Of a stretch of 64,000 bases of DNA, positions 8,540-16,782 are shown in pieces (position 1 is the stretch's first letter; each line of letters starts with the position of its first letter). A program made the position numbers and the translations under genes. A model generated the notes under the pieces. That model saw only the letters and a program-made list of their open reading frames with translations, was not told the origin of the DNA and did not search any database. The stretch comes from Firmicutes bacterium UBA5559 (GTDB lineage: Bacteria; Bacillota; Clostridia; Peptostreptococcales; Anaerovoracaceae), in the NCBI GenBank assembly GCA_002425705.1, contig DIMT01000001.1, forward strand, positions 71,785 through 135,784, in the 5' to 3' direction.

Positions 8540-8956
8540 ATGGGAATCAAACAATTATCGATTTTTATTGCCAATGAAGCAGGGACCCTGGCCGATGTTA
8601 CCCGGATCTTCCGGGAACATGAAATCGACATACGGGCCATCTCCGTTTCCGATACCGTGGATTACGGAATCCTGCGGGTGGTGGTCAGCGAGCCGGAACG
8701 GGCCGTGGAAGAACTGGCTAAAGAGGGAATCGTATCCAAACTCAGCGAGGTCCTGGCCGTAGATCCGGAAGACCGACGGGGCAGCTTGAATGACATCTTC
8801 ACGCTGCTGGGAGACAACGGCATCAACATCGACTATATCTATTCTTTTCTGGTTCGGGAGGACGGGGCCCAGCTTTTTGTCATAAAAGTGACAGATCAGC
8901 AGAAGGCCCAGGAACTGTTGATGGCAAATGGTGTGCGAATCATAAAAAATATCTGA
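8540..8956 (+). CDS. ACT-domain protein paired with PaaK copy 1
   Basis: A 138-residue protein with two tandem ACT folds: the first starts QLSIFIANEAGTLADVTRIF and the second around residue 70 (RGSLNDIFTLLGDNGINIDY). ACT domains bind amino acids and tune enzymes allosterically. It is translated right after paaK, so it is probably an aromatic-amino-acid sensor for the ligase. This pairing is common in clostridial and archaeal genomes; direct regulation of PaaK is inferred. Confidence 0.88.
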   Translation: MGIKQLSIFIANEAGTLADVTRIFREHEIDIRAISVSDTVDYGILRVVVSEPERAVEELAKEGIVSKLSEVLAVDPEDRRGSLNDIFTLLGDNGINIDYIYSFLVREDGAQLFVIKVTDQQKAQELLMANGVRIIKNI

Positions 8957-8963
8957 TTTTTTG

Positions 8964-8992
8964 TTGACAATAACAAAAAATACCGGTAGAAT
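8964..8992 (+). promoter_or_regulatory. Sigma-A promoter of the Phe T-box operon
   Basis: TTGACA (8964-8969), 17-bp spacer, TAGAAT (8987-8992). It lies just after the first ACT gene and directly before the T-box leader. Confidence 0.85.
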
Positions 8993-9004
8993 AGGAATAA
9001 CTTC

Positions 9005-9250
9005 ATAGCAAAAGCGATGACAGGGTAAAGTAAGATGATCCGGCGGATTACAGAGAATCGGCAGTGCTGAGAGCCGACAGAAGCAGACATCCCAAGTTCC
9101 CCCTTGAGCTGACCGGCTGAACCGATAGTAGGCCGTTCCGGGTTCTCCCGTCACAGAGATAAGGATTCATGGAGTCCTGAGTGGCCGTAAGGCAATAAGA
9201 GTGGTACCGCGGGCTTCCCGTCTCTTAGGAGATTGGAAGCCTTTTTTTGT
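9005..9250 (+). promoter_or_regulatory. T-box leader, specifier TTC (Phe)
   Basis: The stem I apical hairpin contains AGAGA and GTGCTGAGAG. The specifier loop is bounded by AGGG/CCCT below and GATG/CATC above; its 5' side contains AGTA and its 3' side reads CCAAG-TTC-C, placing TTC at 9097-9099. The T-box AAGAGTGGTACCGCGG is at 9197-9212. The antiterminator AAGAG-[TGGTACC]-GCGGG pairs with CCCGT-CTCTT, and the competing terminator is GGCTTCC (9212-9218)/GGAAGCC (9235-9241) plus GTCTC/GAGAT, followed by T7. TGGT fits a tRNA with discriminator A, as in tRNA-Phe. Uncharged tRNA-Phe would switch on the second paaK-ACT pair. Confidence 0.9.
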
Positions 9251-9298
9251 TCGGGAACCGGCGTGGCCGGAAATTGTTGGAATAAAGGAGAATGAACC

Positions 9299-10597
9299 AT
9301 GATTTGGAATGAGCCGAAAGAATGTATGAGCAGGGATGAGCGGACGGCAGAGCAGAGCCAGCGTCTGAAAGAGACAGTGAACCGGGTCTATCATAATGTG
9401 GCCTTTTATCGGAAAAAGATGCAGGAACTGGGCCTGGAACCGGGAGACATCAAAGGCATCGAAGACATCCATAAGCTGCCCTTTACTACCAAGAATGATC
9501 TGCGGGAAAACTACCCCTTCGGATTGTTTGCTGTGCCCAAAAGCGAAATCGTCCGGGTCCACGCCTCCTCCGGCACCACCGGAAAGCCCATCGTGGTAGG
9601 ATACACCCGAAAAGACATCGACCTGTTCTCTGAAGTAGTAGCCAGAGCCTATTGCTGCGCTGGTGCTACCAAAGACGACATCGTCCAGATCGCCTATGGC
9701 TATGGCCTATTCACCGGTGGCCTGGGGATGCATTACGGTGCAGAAAAGCTGGGGGCAGCAGTGGTTCCCATCTCTGGAGGCAATACGGAAAAGCAGCTGG
9801 CCCTGATGCAGGATTTCGGCAGTACGATTCTGGCCTGCACCCCCTCCTATGCGGCCTTCCTTTCAGAAGCCATCGAAGAAGCGGGAATCGATAAAAACCA
9901 GCTTCAGCTGAAAGCCGGTATCTTCGGGGCAGAACCCTGGAGCAACGAGATGAGGGCCAAGATCGAAGAGGGCTTAGGCATCACCGCCTATGACATCTAC
10001 GGACTCAGTGAGATCATCGGACCGGGCGTCTCCTGCAGCTGTTATGTTCAGGAGGGACTCCACGTGGCGGAGGATCATTTCTATCCAGAGATCCTGGATC
10101 CGGAAACCCTGAAGGCAGTCACCCCGGGCACCACCGGCGAACTGGTCTTCACCACCATTACCAAGGAAGGCATGCCCCTGCTCCGGTACCGGACCCGGGA
10201 TCTGGCCAGCCTCAATTACGATGCCTGCGCTTGCGGGCGGACCAATGTGCGGATGTCCAAGATTCAGGGACGTTCCGACGATATGCTCATTATTCGGGGG
10301 GTCAATGTATTCCCCTCCCAGGTGGAAAGCGCTCTCCTGGAAATCGAAGAAGCCAAACCCCATTACATGCTGATCGTAGACCGGGTGGGAACCATGGACA
10401 CCCTGGAGATTCAGGTTGAAATCGATGATAGATATTTCAGCGATGAAATGGTAGAATTAAATAAAGTGCGGCAGAAAATCAAACACAAGGTGGAAAGTAT
10501 TCTGGGAATCAGCGTCAACATCAACCTGGTGGAGCACAAAACCATTGCAAGAAGCGAAGGAAAAGCCAAGAGAGTCATCGATAGGCGAAAGATATAG
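9299..10597 (+). CDS. paaK: Phenylacetate-CoA ligase (AMP-forming), copy 2
   Basis: A 432-residue paralogue of the ligase at 7227. The motif SSGTTGKPIVVGYT starts at residue 90; YGLSE, YRTRD, the Cys-rich ACACGRT and the C-terminal SEGKAKRVIDRR are intact. AAAGGAG precedes the ATG. Unlike copy 1 it is behind a Phe-specifier T-box, so it should be induced when tRNA-Phe is uncharged. That is unexpected for a purely degradative enzyme; it could point to arylacetate uptake and reductive carboxylation back to phenylpyruvate and phenylalanine. This biosynthetic direction is an inference from the riboswitch. Confidence 0.93.
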   Translation: MIWNEPKECMSRDERTAEQSQRLKETVNRVYHNVAFYRKKMQELGLEPGDIKGIEDIHKLPFTTKNDLRENYPFGLFAVPKSEIVRVHASSGTTGKPIVVGYTRKDIDLFSEVVARAYCCAGATKDDIVQIAYGYGLFTGGLGMHYGAEKLGAAVVPISGGNTEKQLALMQDFGSTILACTPSYAAFLSEAIEEAGIDKNQLQLKAGIFGAEPWSNEMRAKIEEGLGITAYDIYGLSEIIGPGVSCSCYVQEGLHVAEDHFYPEILDPETLKAVTPGTTGELVFTTITKEGMPLLRYRTRDLASLNYDACACGRTNVRMSKIQGRSDDMLIIRGVNVFPSQVESALLEIEEAKPHYMLIVDRVGTMDTLEIQVEIDDRYFSDEMVELNKVRQKIKHKVESILGISVNINLVEHKTIARSEGKAKRVIDRRKI

Positions 10598-10612
10598 GGG
10601 AGGACGAAACCT

Positions 10613-11011
10613 ATGATAATCAAGCAACTGACGGTTTTTTTACAGAACGACATCGGCAGGCTGGAAGAACTGACCAGAATTTTAGGCGAGAATGATATCA
10701 ACATATCCGCCCTCAGCGTGGCAGAAACCGAAACCTACGGTATCATGCGGATGATTGTCAGCGACATCGACAAGGCCATGGATGTCCTCAAAGATGCCGA
10801 ATTCACGGTCAAAACCACCGATGTCCTTTCCCTCCAGTGCCCCGATATCCCGGGAGCCCTCCATCGAGCACTCCTGGTTCTCAGTGGTGCCGGGATCAGC
10901 ATCCGGTACATGTACGGCTATTCCGATGCCGGAATCGCCCGACTTATCCTCAAGATCTCAGACCCGGAAAAAGGCCGGGAATTGTTGGAAAATCACTTGC
11001 AATCCTGCTAA
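10613..11011 (+). CDS. ACT-domain protein paired with PaaK copy 2
   Basis: A 132-residue double-ACT protein, paralogue of 8540-8956. The first ACT fold starts QLTVFLQNDIGRLEELTRIL and the second around residue 70 (PGALHRALLVLSGAGISIRY). It follows the ligase after 15 bases with a GGGGAGG site and is the last gene before a terminator. It is the likely amino-acid sensor of the second ligase. Confidence 0.88.
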   Translation: MIIKQLTVFLQNDIGRLEELTRILGENDINISALSVAETETYGIMRMIVSDIDKAMDVLKDAEFTVKTTDVLSLQCPDIPGALHRALLVLSGAGISIRYMYGYSDAGIARLILKISDPEKGRELLENHLQSC

Positions 11012-11053
11012 AACTGTGGTATTGTATAGAGGAAGTTAATTTTCGGAAAGCAA

Positions 11054-11087
11054 AAAGAGTGGGCAAGCCCACTCTTTCACTTTTGTT
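11054..11087 (+). terminator. Terminator of the PaaK/ACT operon
   Basis: AAAGAGTGGGC (11054-11064) pairs perfectly with GCCCACTCTTT (11067-11077) around a tiny loop, followed by CACTTTTGTT. It separates the catabolic region from the rimP operon. Confidence 0.85.
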
Positions 11088-11140
11088 AGCAGGAAATTAA
11101 TTAAATAAGTATTTAAAAATTGGTTTAAGCAGGTGTTAAA

Positions 11141-11623
11141 ATGGCAAAGAAAAAGATCACGGAAGTGGTAGAAGAGCTGCTTTCCAGCTATTTGGAAGAG
11201 CAGGGCATGGAGCTCTACAATGTGGAGTTCGTCAAGGAAGCAAAGGACTGGTTCCTTCGGGTATTCATCGATAAATTATCCGGAGAGGCAGAGGAACAAT
11301 ATATCAGTACCGATGACTGCGAAGGGGTCAGTCGATATCTGAGCGAAAAGCTGGATGAAGTGGACCCCATCGAACAGAATTATTACCTGGAGGTTTCCTC
11401 CCCCGGACTGGACCGAACCCTTCTCCGGGAAAAAGACTTCCTTCGATTCGCCGGACATCCGGTGGAGGTCAGCCTTTACAAAGGGATTGACGGAAAGAAG
11501 CACTATACCGGGGAACTGGTAGGTTGGCAGGACGGAAACCTGGTCCTGATCGGAGAAAAGGGCGAGACCCTTTCCTTCCCGGAAGAGGCAGTGGCAAAAA
11601 CCAAATTATTGGTGATATTTTAG
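11141..11623 (+). CDS. rimP: Ribosome maturation factor RimP
   Basis: A 160-residue two-domain protein needed for 30S subunit maturation. N-terminal alpha/beta domain (VEELLSSYLEEQGMELYNVE) with the conserved YLEVSSPGLDR segment near residues 84-94, then an SH3-like C-terminal domain. AGCAGGTG precedes the ATG. It is the first gene of the long nusA-infB cluster, the usual position in Firmicutes. Confidence 0.96.
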   Translation: MAKKKITEVVEELLSSYLEEQGMELYNVEFVKEAKDWFLRVFIDKLSGEAEEQYISTDDCEGVSRYLSEKLDEVDPIEQNYYLEVSSPGLDRTLLREKDFLRFAGHPVEVSLYKGIDGKKHYTGELVGWQDGNLVLIGEKGETLSFPEEAVAKTKLLVIF

Positions 11624-11642
11624 AGGAGGAATTAGTCGGAAA

Positions 11643-12785
11643 ATGAATAAAGAGTTTATCAAAGCAATTGAGGAGCTGGAAAAGGAAAAACAGATTTCCA
11701 AGGATATCCTGATTGAAGCCATCGAACTGGCCCTGGTCTCCGCTTATAAAAAGAATTATGGCACCGCTCAGAACGTCCGGGTCGTCATCGACCGGGAACA
11801 GGGAGACATCGATGTCTTCATGAAGCGGGACGTGGTGGAAGAGGTGGAGGACGATCTGATGGAAATTTCCATCGAGGATGCCCTGGAAATAGACCCCCGT
11901 TACAAGGTGGGAGACGCTATCGAGTATCAGGTCACACCCCGGGATTTCGGCCGTATTGCTGCCCAGACTGCGAAGCAGGTAGTCGTCCAGCGGATTCGGG
12001 AAGCGGAACGGGGCATGATCTTCGACGACTATATCACCCGTCAGGGAGAACTGATTACCGGAGTGGTTCAGCGAATCAGCAACGAGACTGTCTTCATCAA
12101 CATGGGACGGGCAGAAGGTATTCTGGCGGCAACCGAACAGGTTCCCGGCGAAACCTACACCGTCAACAACCGGCTGAAGGTCTTCATCATGGATGTGAAA
12201 AAGACCACCAAAGGCCCTCAGGTCTATTTGTCCAGGTCCCATCCGGGTCTGGTCAAGCGGCTCTTCGAACTGGAGGTTCCGGAAATTCAGGATGGAACCG
12301 TTGAAATCAGAAGCATCTCCCGGGAAGCGGGCTCCAGAACCAAGATTGCGGTACTGGCCAGAGATGAAAACGTGGATCCGGTAGGAGCCTGCGTCGGTCC
12401 CAGAGGTACTCGGGTGCAGGCCGTGGTGGATGAAATCTTCGGAGAAAAGATCGACATCATCACCTGGAGCGATGATCCGGAAAAGCTGATCAGCAGCGCT
12501 CTTTCCCCGGCCAAGGTTGAAAAAGTCATCATCGGCGGTGATGATAAATCGGCGGTGGTGGTGGTCCCCGACTATCAGCTTTCCCTGGCCATCGGCAAGG
12601 AAGGTCAGAACGTCCGGCTGGCAGCCAAGCTCTGCAACTGGAAGATCGACATCAAGAGCCACACCCAGTACTACGACAATGAAGCCCTTCTGCAGCAGGA
12701 ATACGACGACGAAGAGTACCCGGAAGAGTACGACGAATCTCTCGAATCGGAAATCGTAGAAATGACTGAAGAAGCAGAAGAATAG
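11643..12785 (+). CDS. nusA: Transcription termination/antitermination factor NusA
   Basis: A 380-residue RNA polymerase-binding factor controlling pausing, termination and antitermination. N-terminal RNAP-binding domain (1-~130), S1 domain (from ~134, GELITGVVQRI), then two KH domains with GACVGPRGTRVQAV (about 248-261) and IGKEGQNVRLAAKL (about 315-328). An acidic tail of Glu, Asp and Tyr follows. There is no additional C-terminal acidic repeat domain, as usual for Gram-positives. GGAGGAATTAGTCGGAAA precedes the ATG. Confidence 0.97.
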   Translation: MNKEFIKAIEELEKEKQISKDILIEAIELALVSAYKKNYGTAQNVRVVIDREQGDIDVFMKRDVVEEVEDDLMEISIEDALEIDPRYKVGDAIEYQVTPRDFGRIAAQTAKQVVVQRIREAERGMIFDDYITRQGELITGVVQRISNETVFINMGRAEGILAATEQVPGETYTVNNRLKVFIMDVKKTTKGPQVYLSRSHPGLVKRLFELEVPEIQDGTVEIRSISREAGSRTKIAVLARDENVDPVGACVGPRGTRVQAVVDEIFGEKIDIITWSDDPEKLISSALSPAKVEKVIIGGDDKSAVVVVPDYQLSLAIGKEGQNVRLAAKLCNWKIDIKSHTQYYDNEALLQQEYDDEEYPEEYDESLESEIVEMTEEAEE

Positions 12786-12806
12786 AGAAGAATAGGAGCG
12801 ATACCA

Positions 12807-13094
12807 TTGAAAACAAAAGCCAGACCGATGCGTCGCTGTGTGGGATGCATGGAATCAAAGGAAAAAAATCAGCTGATCCGGGTGGCCGGATACGAAGGCC
12901 AGGTAACCATTGATCCCACCGGAAAAGCGAAAGGCCGGGGAGTTTATCTTTGTCCCGACCTCCAATGTTTTGAAAAAGCTCAGAAAAAGAAAGCCATCGG
13001 CAGGAATCTGGAGATGGAACTGACGGGAGAACAGGTTACAAAGCTATTTGAAGACCTGAAACAATATATCAACAACACAGAAGCGAAAGAATAA
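12807..13094 (+). CDS. rnpM: YlxR-family RNA-binding protein (RnpM)
   Basis: A 95-residue small basic protein. The family signature is RRCVGCMESKEKNQLIRV near the N-terminus and KGRGVYLCPDLQC in the middle. Members have been linked to RNase P modulation in Firmicutes. It starts with ATG or the TTG at 12807 (TTGAAAACAAAAGCC), which follows AATAGGAGCG; TTG is accepted because the protein otherwise loses its basic N-terminus. Confidence 0.92.
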   Translation: MKTKARPMRRCVGCMESKEKNQLIRVAGYEGQVTIDPTGKAKGRGVYLCPDLQCFEKAQKKKAIGRNLEMELTGEQVTKLFEDLKQYINNTEAKE

Positions 13095-13106
13095 AAAGCG
13101 AGACTT

Positions 13107-13433
13107 ATGAGAAGCAAATTGGAAAGTTACCTGGGATTTGCCAAGAAATCCAGAAATCTGATCAGCGGCACCAACACCTGTCTTCACGGGATGAACCAGG
13201 GAAAGGTCCGGCTGCTGATCCTGGCCGAGGATCTGGCAGAAAACACCATGGAAAAACTGAAGAAGGCAGCGGAGGATAGAGAGATCGATTACCGGATCAT
13301 CGGAACCATGGCTGATCTGTCCCGGATATTGGGATATGAAGAGCGGGGTGTATTCGGAATCACCGATAAAAATTTTGCAGATGTAATCAGTAAGGAGATT
13401 GACGACAAGTCAGTACGTACAGAAGGGAGGTAG
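13107..13433 (+). CDS. ylxQ: L7Ae-family ribosomal protein YlxQ
   Basis: A 108-residue L7Ae/L30e/S12e-family RNA-binding protein. GFAKKSRNLISGTNTCL near the N-terminus and the strand LLILAEDLAENT are characteristic; these proteins bind kink-turn RNA. It lies between rnpM and infB as in other Firmicutes, 12 bases after rnpM and ending just before the infB start. Confidence 0.9.
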   Translation: MRSKLESYLGFAKKSRNLISGTNTCLHGMNQGKVRLLILAEDLAENTMEKLKKAAEDREIDYRIIGTMADLSRILGYEERGVFGITDKNFADVISKEIDDKSVRTEGR

Positions 13434-13437
13434 TTCA

Positions 13438-16317
13438 ATGACTATAAAAATCCATGAATTAGCCAAAGAATTAAACATGAATAGCAAGGATCTGGTTGAA
13501 AAAGTCCATTCCATGGGCATAGAAGCAAAGAGTCATATGAGCGTACTATCTGAAATAGAGGCAACCGCCGTGAAAAACACCGTTTTACGAAACAGGGCGG
13601 CAGCCGAAACAAAAATCGTTAAGGTGGCACCGAAAAAGGTGGAAAAAAACCCGGACGAAGAGGAACCGAAGATCGTGGTCAAGGCTGCGGTAATTCCGCC
13701 TCAGCCCCAGCACCATAAAAATACAAGGCCCCAGCAGTCCCGGGAGGATCGGCCCGTAGCCCGTCCCCCTATGGGCAAGCCAGTGATTTCCAAGGAACTG
13801 GATCAGCGGTCTCCCAAGCCCCCCATGGGCAAGCCGGTAGTACCCCAGGATCTGGAAAGCCGAACGGTTCCCAAACCGGCTCACTCTGCGCCCAAACCGG
13901 TTGAAGCATCAGCACAGGCAGCTCCTGCTGTTCCTGGGGAAGGTGCAAGACCAGCAGCAGAAGCGCCAAGACCGGTGGCAGATGCACCCCGTCCGGATCA
14001 GAGAACGGGGGACCGGCCTGCACCAAGACCGGATCAAAGGCCGGGAGATCGTCCCGCACCAAGACCGGATCAAAGGCCCGGCGACCGGCCTGCACCAAGG
14101 CCGGATCAGAGAACCGGAGATCGTCCCGCACCCCGTCCGGATCAAAGGCCCGGCGACCGGCCGGCCAGACCGGGTGACCGGCCACAGCGTCCGGGTGACC
14201 GGCCCACCGGCAGCAGACCTGGCGACCGGCCTCAGAGACCGGGAGATCGCCCCACTGGTGGCAGACCCGGAGATAGGCCCACCGGCGGCAGACCTGGAGA
14301 TCGTCCCACTGGAGGACGCCCGGGAGAACGACCTGCTGGCGGAAAACCGGCTGGAGTCCCTCCAGCAGCCAAACCGGTCACGGCAGATAAACGAACTGAA
14401 AAAGAGAAAGAACGGGATAAATTCGCCAAACTGGAAAGTGGCAAAGGCAAGAAGGCACCCTTCGTACAAAAGTCACTGGAAAAGGCAGCCAAGCCCAAGA
14501 AACATCAGTCAAAGCCAAAGCAGATAGAGGAAGAAACAACGATAAATATGGAAGAATTACCAGTAGGAACAAAGGTGATCAACGTACCCATCACCGTAGC
14601 AGGCTTTTGCGAGCAGGCTGAAATTTCAACATCCAGCGTTATCATGAAGTTGATGAAGCTGGGCATCATGGCCAATATCAACCAGACTATCGACGAGGAT
14701 ACGGTTATGATCCTGGCAGAAGAACTGGGCATCGACGTAGTAGTCGGTCGAGTCTTTGAATGCGAAGTAGAAGAAGGCATCGAATGTTTCGAAGATAAGC
14801 TTGAAGACCTGAAACCCAGATCCCCCATCATTACGGTTATGGGACACGTTGACCACGGAAAGACCTCCTTGCTGGATGCCATCCGTAAGACCAACGTTAC
14901 CGCTTCCGAATCCGGCGGCATTACCCAGCACATTGGTGCTTCAGAAGTCACCATCAACGGCAACAAGATCGTGTTCCTGGACACACCGGGACATGAAGCC
15001 TTTACGGCTATGCGTGCCCGAGGGGCCCATGTGACGGACATCGCCGTATTGGTGGTCGCAGCCGATGACAGCGTCAAGCCTCAGACTATTGAATCCATCA
15101 GCCACGCCCGAGCGGCAGGAGTGCCTATCATCGTGGCCATGAATAAAATCGACAAGCCGGCAGCGGATCCGGACAAGGTGAAAAAAGACCTGGCCGACCA
15201 CGGACTTCTGGTGGAAGAGTGGGGCGGAGATATCATCTGTGTACCCGTATCCGCCAAGACCGGTGACGGAATCACCAACTTGCTGGAAATGATCCTGCTC
15301 CAGGCAGAAATGATGCAGCTTCAGGCCAATCCTAACCGACTGGCTTCCGGAACGGTCATCGAAGCCCGGGTAGACAAGAGCAAAGGAACCGTGGCAACCC
15401 TGCTGGTACTCAACGGGACTCTCCTGTCCGGCCAGAGCGTGGTAGCCGGAACCAGCAGTGGTAAGATTCGTCTCATGACCAACTTCAAGGGGGATACCAT
15501 CCGAAAAGCCGGACCGGCTACAGCCGTGGAAATCCTTGGATTGGCCGAAGTTCCGGAAGCCGGAGACGTCTTCAATGCGGTCAAGGAAGACCGAATGGCC
15601 AGAGAAATCGCTGAAAATAGAAGAAACAAGCTGCGGGAAGAAGTATTCGCCAAGAATGCCAGCAGCACCCTGGAACAGCTGTTCAGTCAGCTCCAGGAAG
15701 GGGAAGTCAAGGAACTGAACTTGATCATCAAGGGAGACGTACAGGGTTCCGTGGGAGCGCTGGAAGCATCCCTGGAAAAACTGAAAAATGAAAATGTACG
15801 GGTGAAGATCATCCATTCCGGCGTCGGTACGGTTACCGAATCCGACGTCATGCTGGCCGGAACCTCCGGAGCCATCATCATCGGCTTCAACGTAAGGCCC
15901 AGCACTGCGGTAAGCCAGATGGCCGAGCGGGAGGGCGTGGAAATCCGATTATACCGGGTCATCTACAACGTCATTGAAGAAATCGAAGCCGCCATGAAGG
16001 GCATGCTGGACCCCATCTACAAAGAAGTGGTCCTGGGCAAGGCTGAAGTTCGGGAAACCTTCAAGGTTCCCGGAGCCGGAACCATTGCCGGTGCTTATAT
16101 CATCGAGGGAAAAGTCCTTCGAAACGCCGAAATCCGATTGGTTCGGGATGGTATCGTCATCCACGAAGGAAAGATTTCATCCCTGAAGCGATTCAAGGAT
16201 GATGCCAAGGAAGTCCTCAAGGGATTTGAATGCGGCATCGGCATCGAAAGCTACAACGACCTCAAGGAAGGCGATATCATCGAATGCTTCCATATGGTGG
16301 AAACAGAAAGAAAATAA
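13438..16317 (+). CDS. infB: Translation initiation factor IF-2
   Basis: A 959-residue GTPase that delivers fMet-tRNA to the 30S subunit. ATG 13438 follows AGAAGGGAGG. N-terminal IF2_N helix (1-~55), a long Pro/Arg/Asp-rich disordered region (~85-330) with strong tandem repeats, a second IF2_N (~375-425), then the G domain with GHVDHGKTS (G1), the switch GGITQHIGA, DTPGHEAF (G3), NKIDKP (G4) and SAKTGDG (G5). Domains II, III and IV complete the C-terminus. Total length is on the long side because of the repeat region. Confidence 0.98.
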   Translation: MTIKIHELAKELNMNSKDLVEKVHSMGIEAKSHMSVLSEIEATAVKNTVLRNRAAAETKIVKVAPKKVEKNPDEEEPKIVVKAAVIPPQPQHHKNTRPQQSREDRPVARPPMGKPVISKELDQRSPKPPMGKPVVPQDLESRTVPKPAHSAPKPVEASAQAAPAVPGEGARPAAEAPRPVADAPRPDQRTGDRPAPRPDQRPGDRPAPRPDQRPGDRPAPRPDQRTGDRPAPRPDQRPGDRPARPGDRPQRPGDRPTGSRPGDRPQRPGDRPTGGRPGDRPTGGRPGDRPTGGRPGERPAGGKPAGVPPAAKPVTADKRTEKEKERDKFAKLESGKGKKAPFVQKSLEKAAKPKKHQSKPKQIEEETTINMEELPVGTKVINVPITVAGFCEQAEISTSSVIMKLMKLGIMANINQTIDEDTVMILAEELGIDVVVGRVFECEVEEGIECFEDKLEDLKPRSPIITVMGHVDHGKTSLLDAIRKTNVTASESGGITQHIGASEVTINGNKIVFLDTPGHEAFTAMRARGAHVTDIAVLVVAADDSVKPQTIESISHARAAGVPIIVAMNKIDKPAADPDKVKKDLADHGLLVEEWGGDIICVPVSAKTGDGITNLLEMILLQAEMMQLQANPNRLASGTVIEARVDKSKGTVATLLVLNGTLLSGQSVVAGTSSGKIRLMTNFKGDTIRKAGPATAVEILGLAEVPEAGDVFNAVKEDRMAREIAENRRNKLREEVFAKNASSTLEQLFSQLQEGEVKELNLIIKGDVQGSVGALEASLEKLKNENVRVKIIHSGVGTVTESDVMLAGTSGAIIIGFNVRPSTAVSQMAEREGVEIRLYRVIYNVIEEIEAAMKGMLDPIYKEVVLGKAEVRETFKVPGAGTIAGAYIIEGKVLRNAEIRLVRDGIVIHEGKISSLKRFKDDAKEVLKGFECGIGIESYNDLKEGDIIECFHMVETERK
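13984..14350 (+). repeat. In-frame tandem repeats inside infB
   Basis: Five 36-bp units encode the dodecamer RPDQR(T/P)GDRPAP, followed by at least six shorter 9-10-residue units of the type RPGDRPTGG. Copies differ mainly at synonymous or T/P positions. The length is divisible by three throughout, so the frame is kept. The region is a good candidate for length variation between strains. Confidence 0.9.
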
Positions 16318-16332
16318 AGGTGGTGTCAACAA

Positions 16333-16782
16333 ATGGGTAAAGGATACAGACAGGGACGTTTGGGGGAAGAAATCCGGAAGATCATCAGTGAGCTTTTACT
16401 GAGAGAGCTGAAGGATCCCAGGCTGTCCGGGCTGGTGAGCATATCCGCTGTGGAGGTGACCTCTGACGGCAGCTATGCCACCGCCTATATTACCCTGCTG
16501 GGAAACCGGCCGGGTGAAGAAGCGTCCAATCAGGAAAAGGAAGATGCCTTGGAAGCTTTTAAAAGCGCCAAGGGGCTGATTCGGAGAGAAATCGGCCATC
16601 AGATCAAGCTGCGTCATGTGCCGGAGTTGATCTTTAAACTGGACACTTCTATGGAATACGGAAGACACATTGACAAGATCATCCATGATTTGGGCATACA
16701 GCCGGACCGTCCGGCAAAAGAGGAGACTGAGGATCAGGATTTAAATCTGGAATCAGACGAGGATGAGGGCGAGGATGACTAA
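16333..16782 (+). CDS. rbfA: Ribosome-binding factor A
   Basis: A 149-residue KH-fold factor for 30S maturation. It shows RLGEEIRKIISELLLRELKDPR at the N-terminus (helix) and ELIFKLDTSMEYGRHI near 105-120, both typical. An acidic extension of about 30 residues follows the usual end. It lies after infB and overlaps the start of the next gene by 8 bases. Confidence 0.96.
   Translation: MGKGYRQGRLGEEIRKIISELLLRELKDPRLSGLVSISAVEVTSDGSYATAYITLLGNRPGEEASNQEKEDALEAFKSAKGLIRREIGHQIKLRHVPELIFKLDTSMEYGRHIDKIIHDLGIQPDRPAKEETEDQDLNLESDEDEGEDD

Noticed and set aside
11469..12662. A 397-codon open frame on the minus strand opposite rimP-nusA
   Set aside because: It is a mirror of the codon pattern of nusA, has no ribosome site and no recognisable protein features.
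13984..14350. Regular 36-bp repeats suggestive of a CRISPR array
   Set aside because: There are no spacers; the units are contiguous and keep the infB frame.
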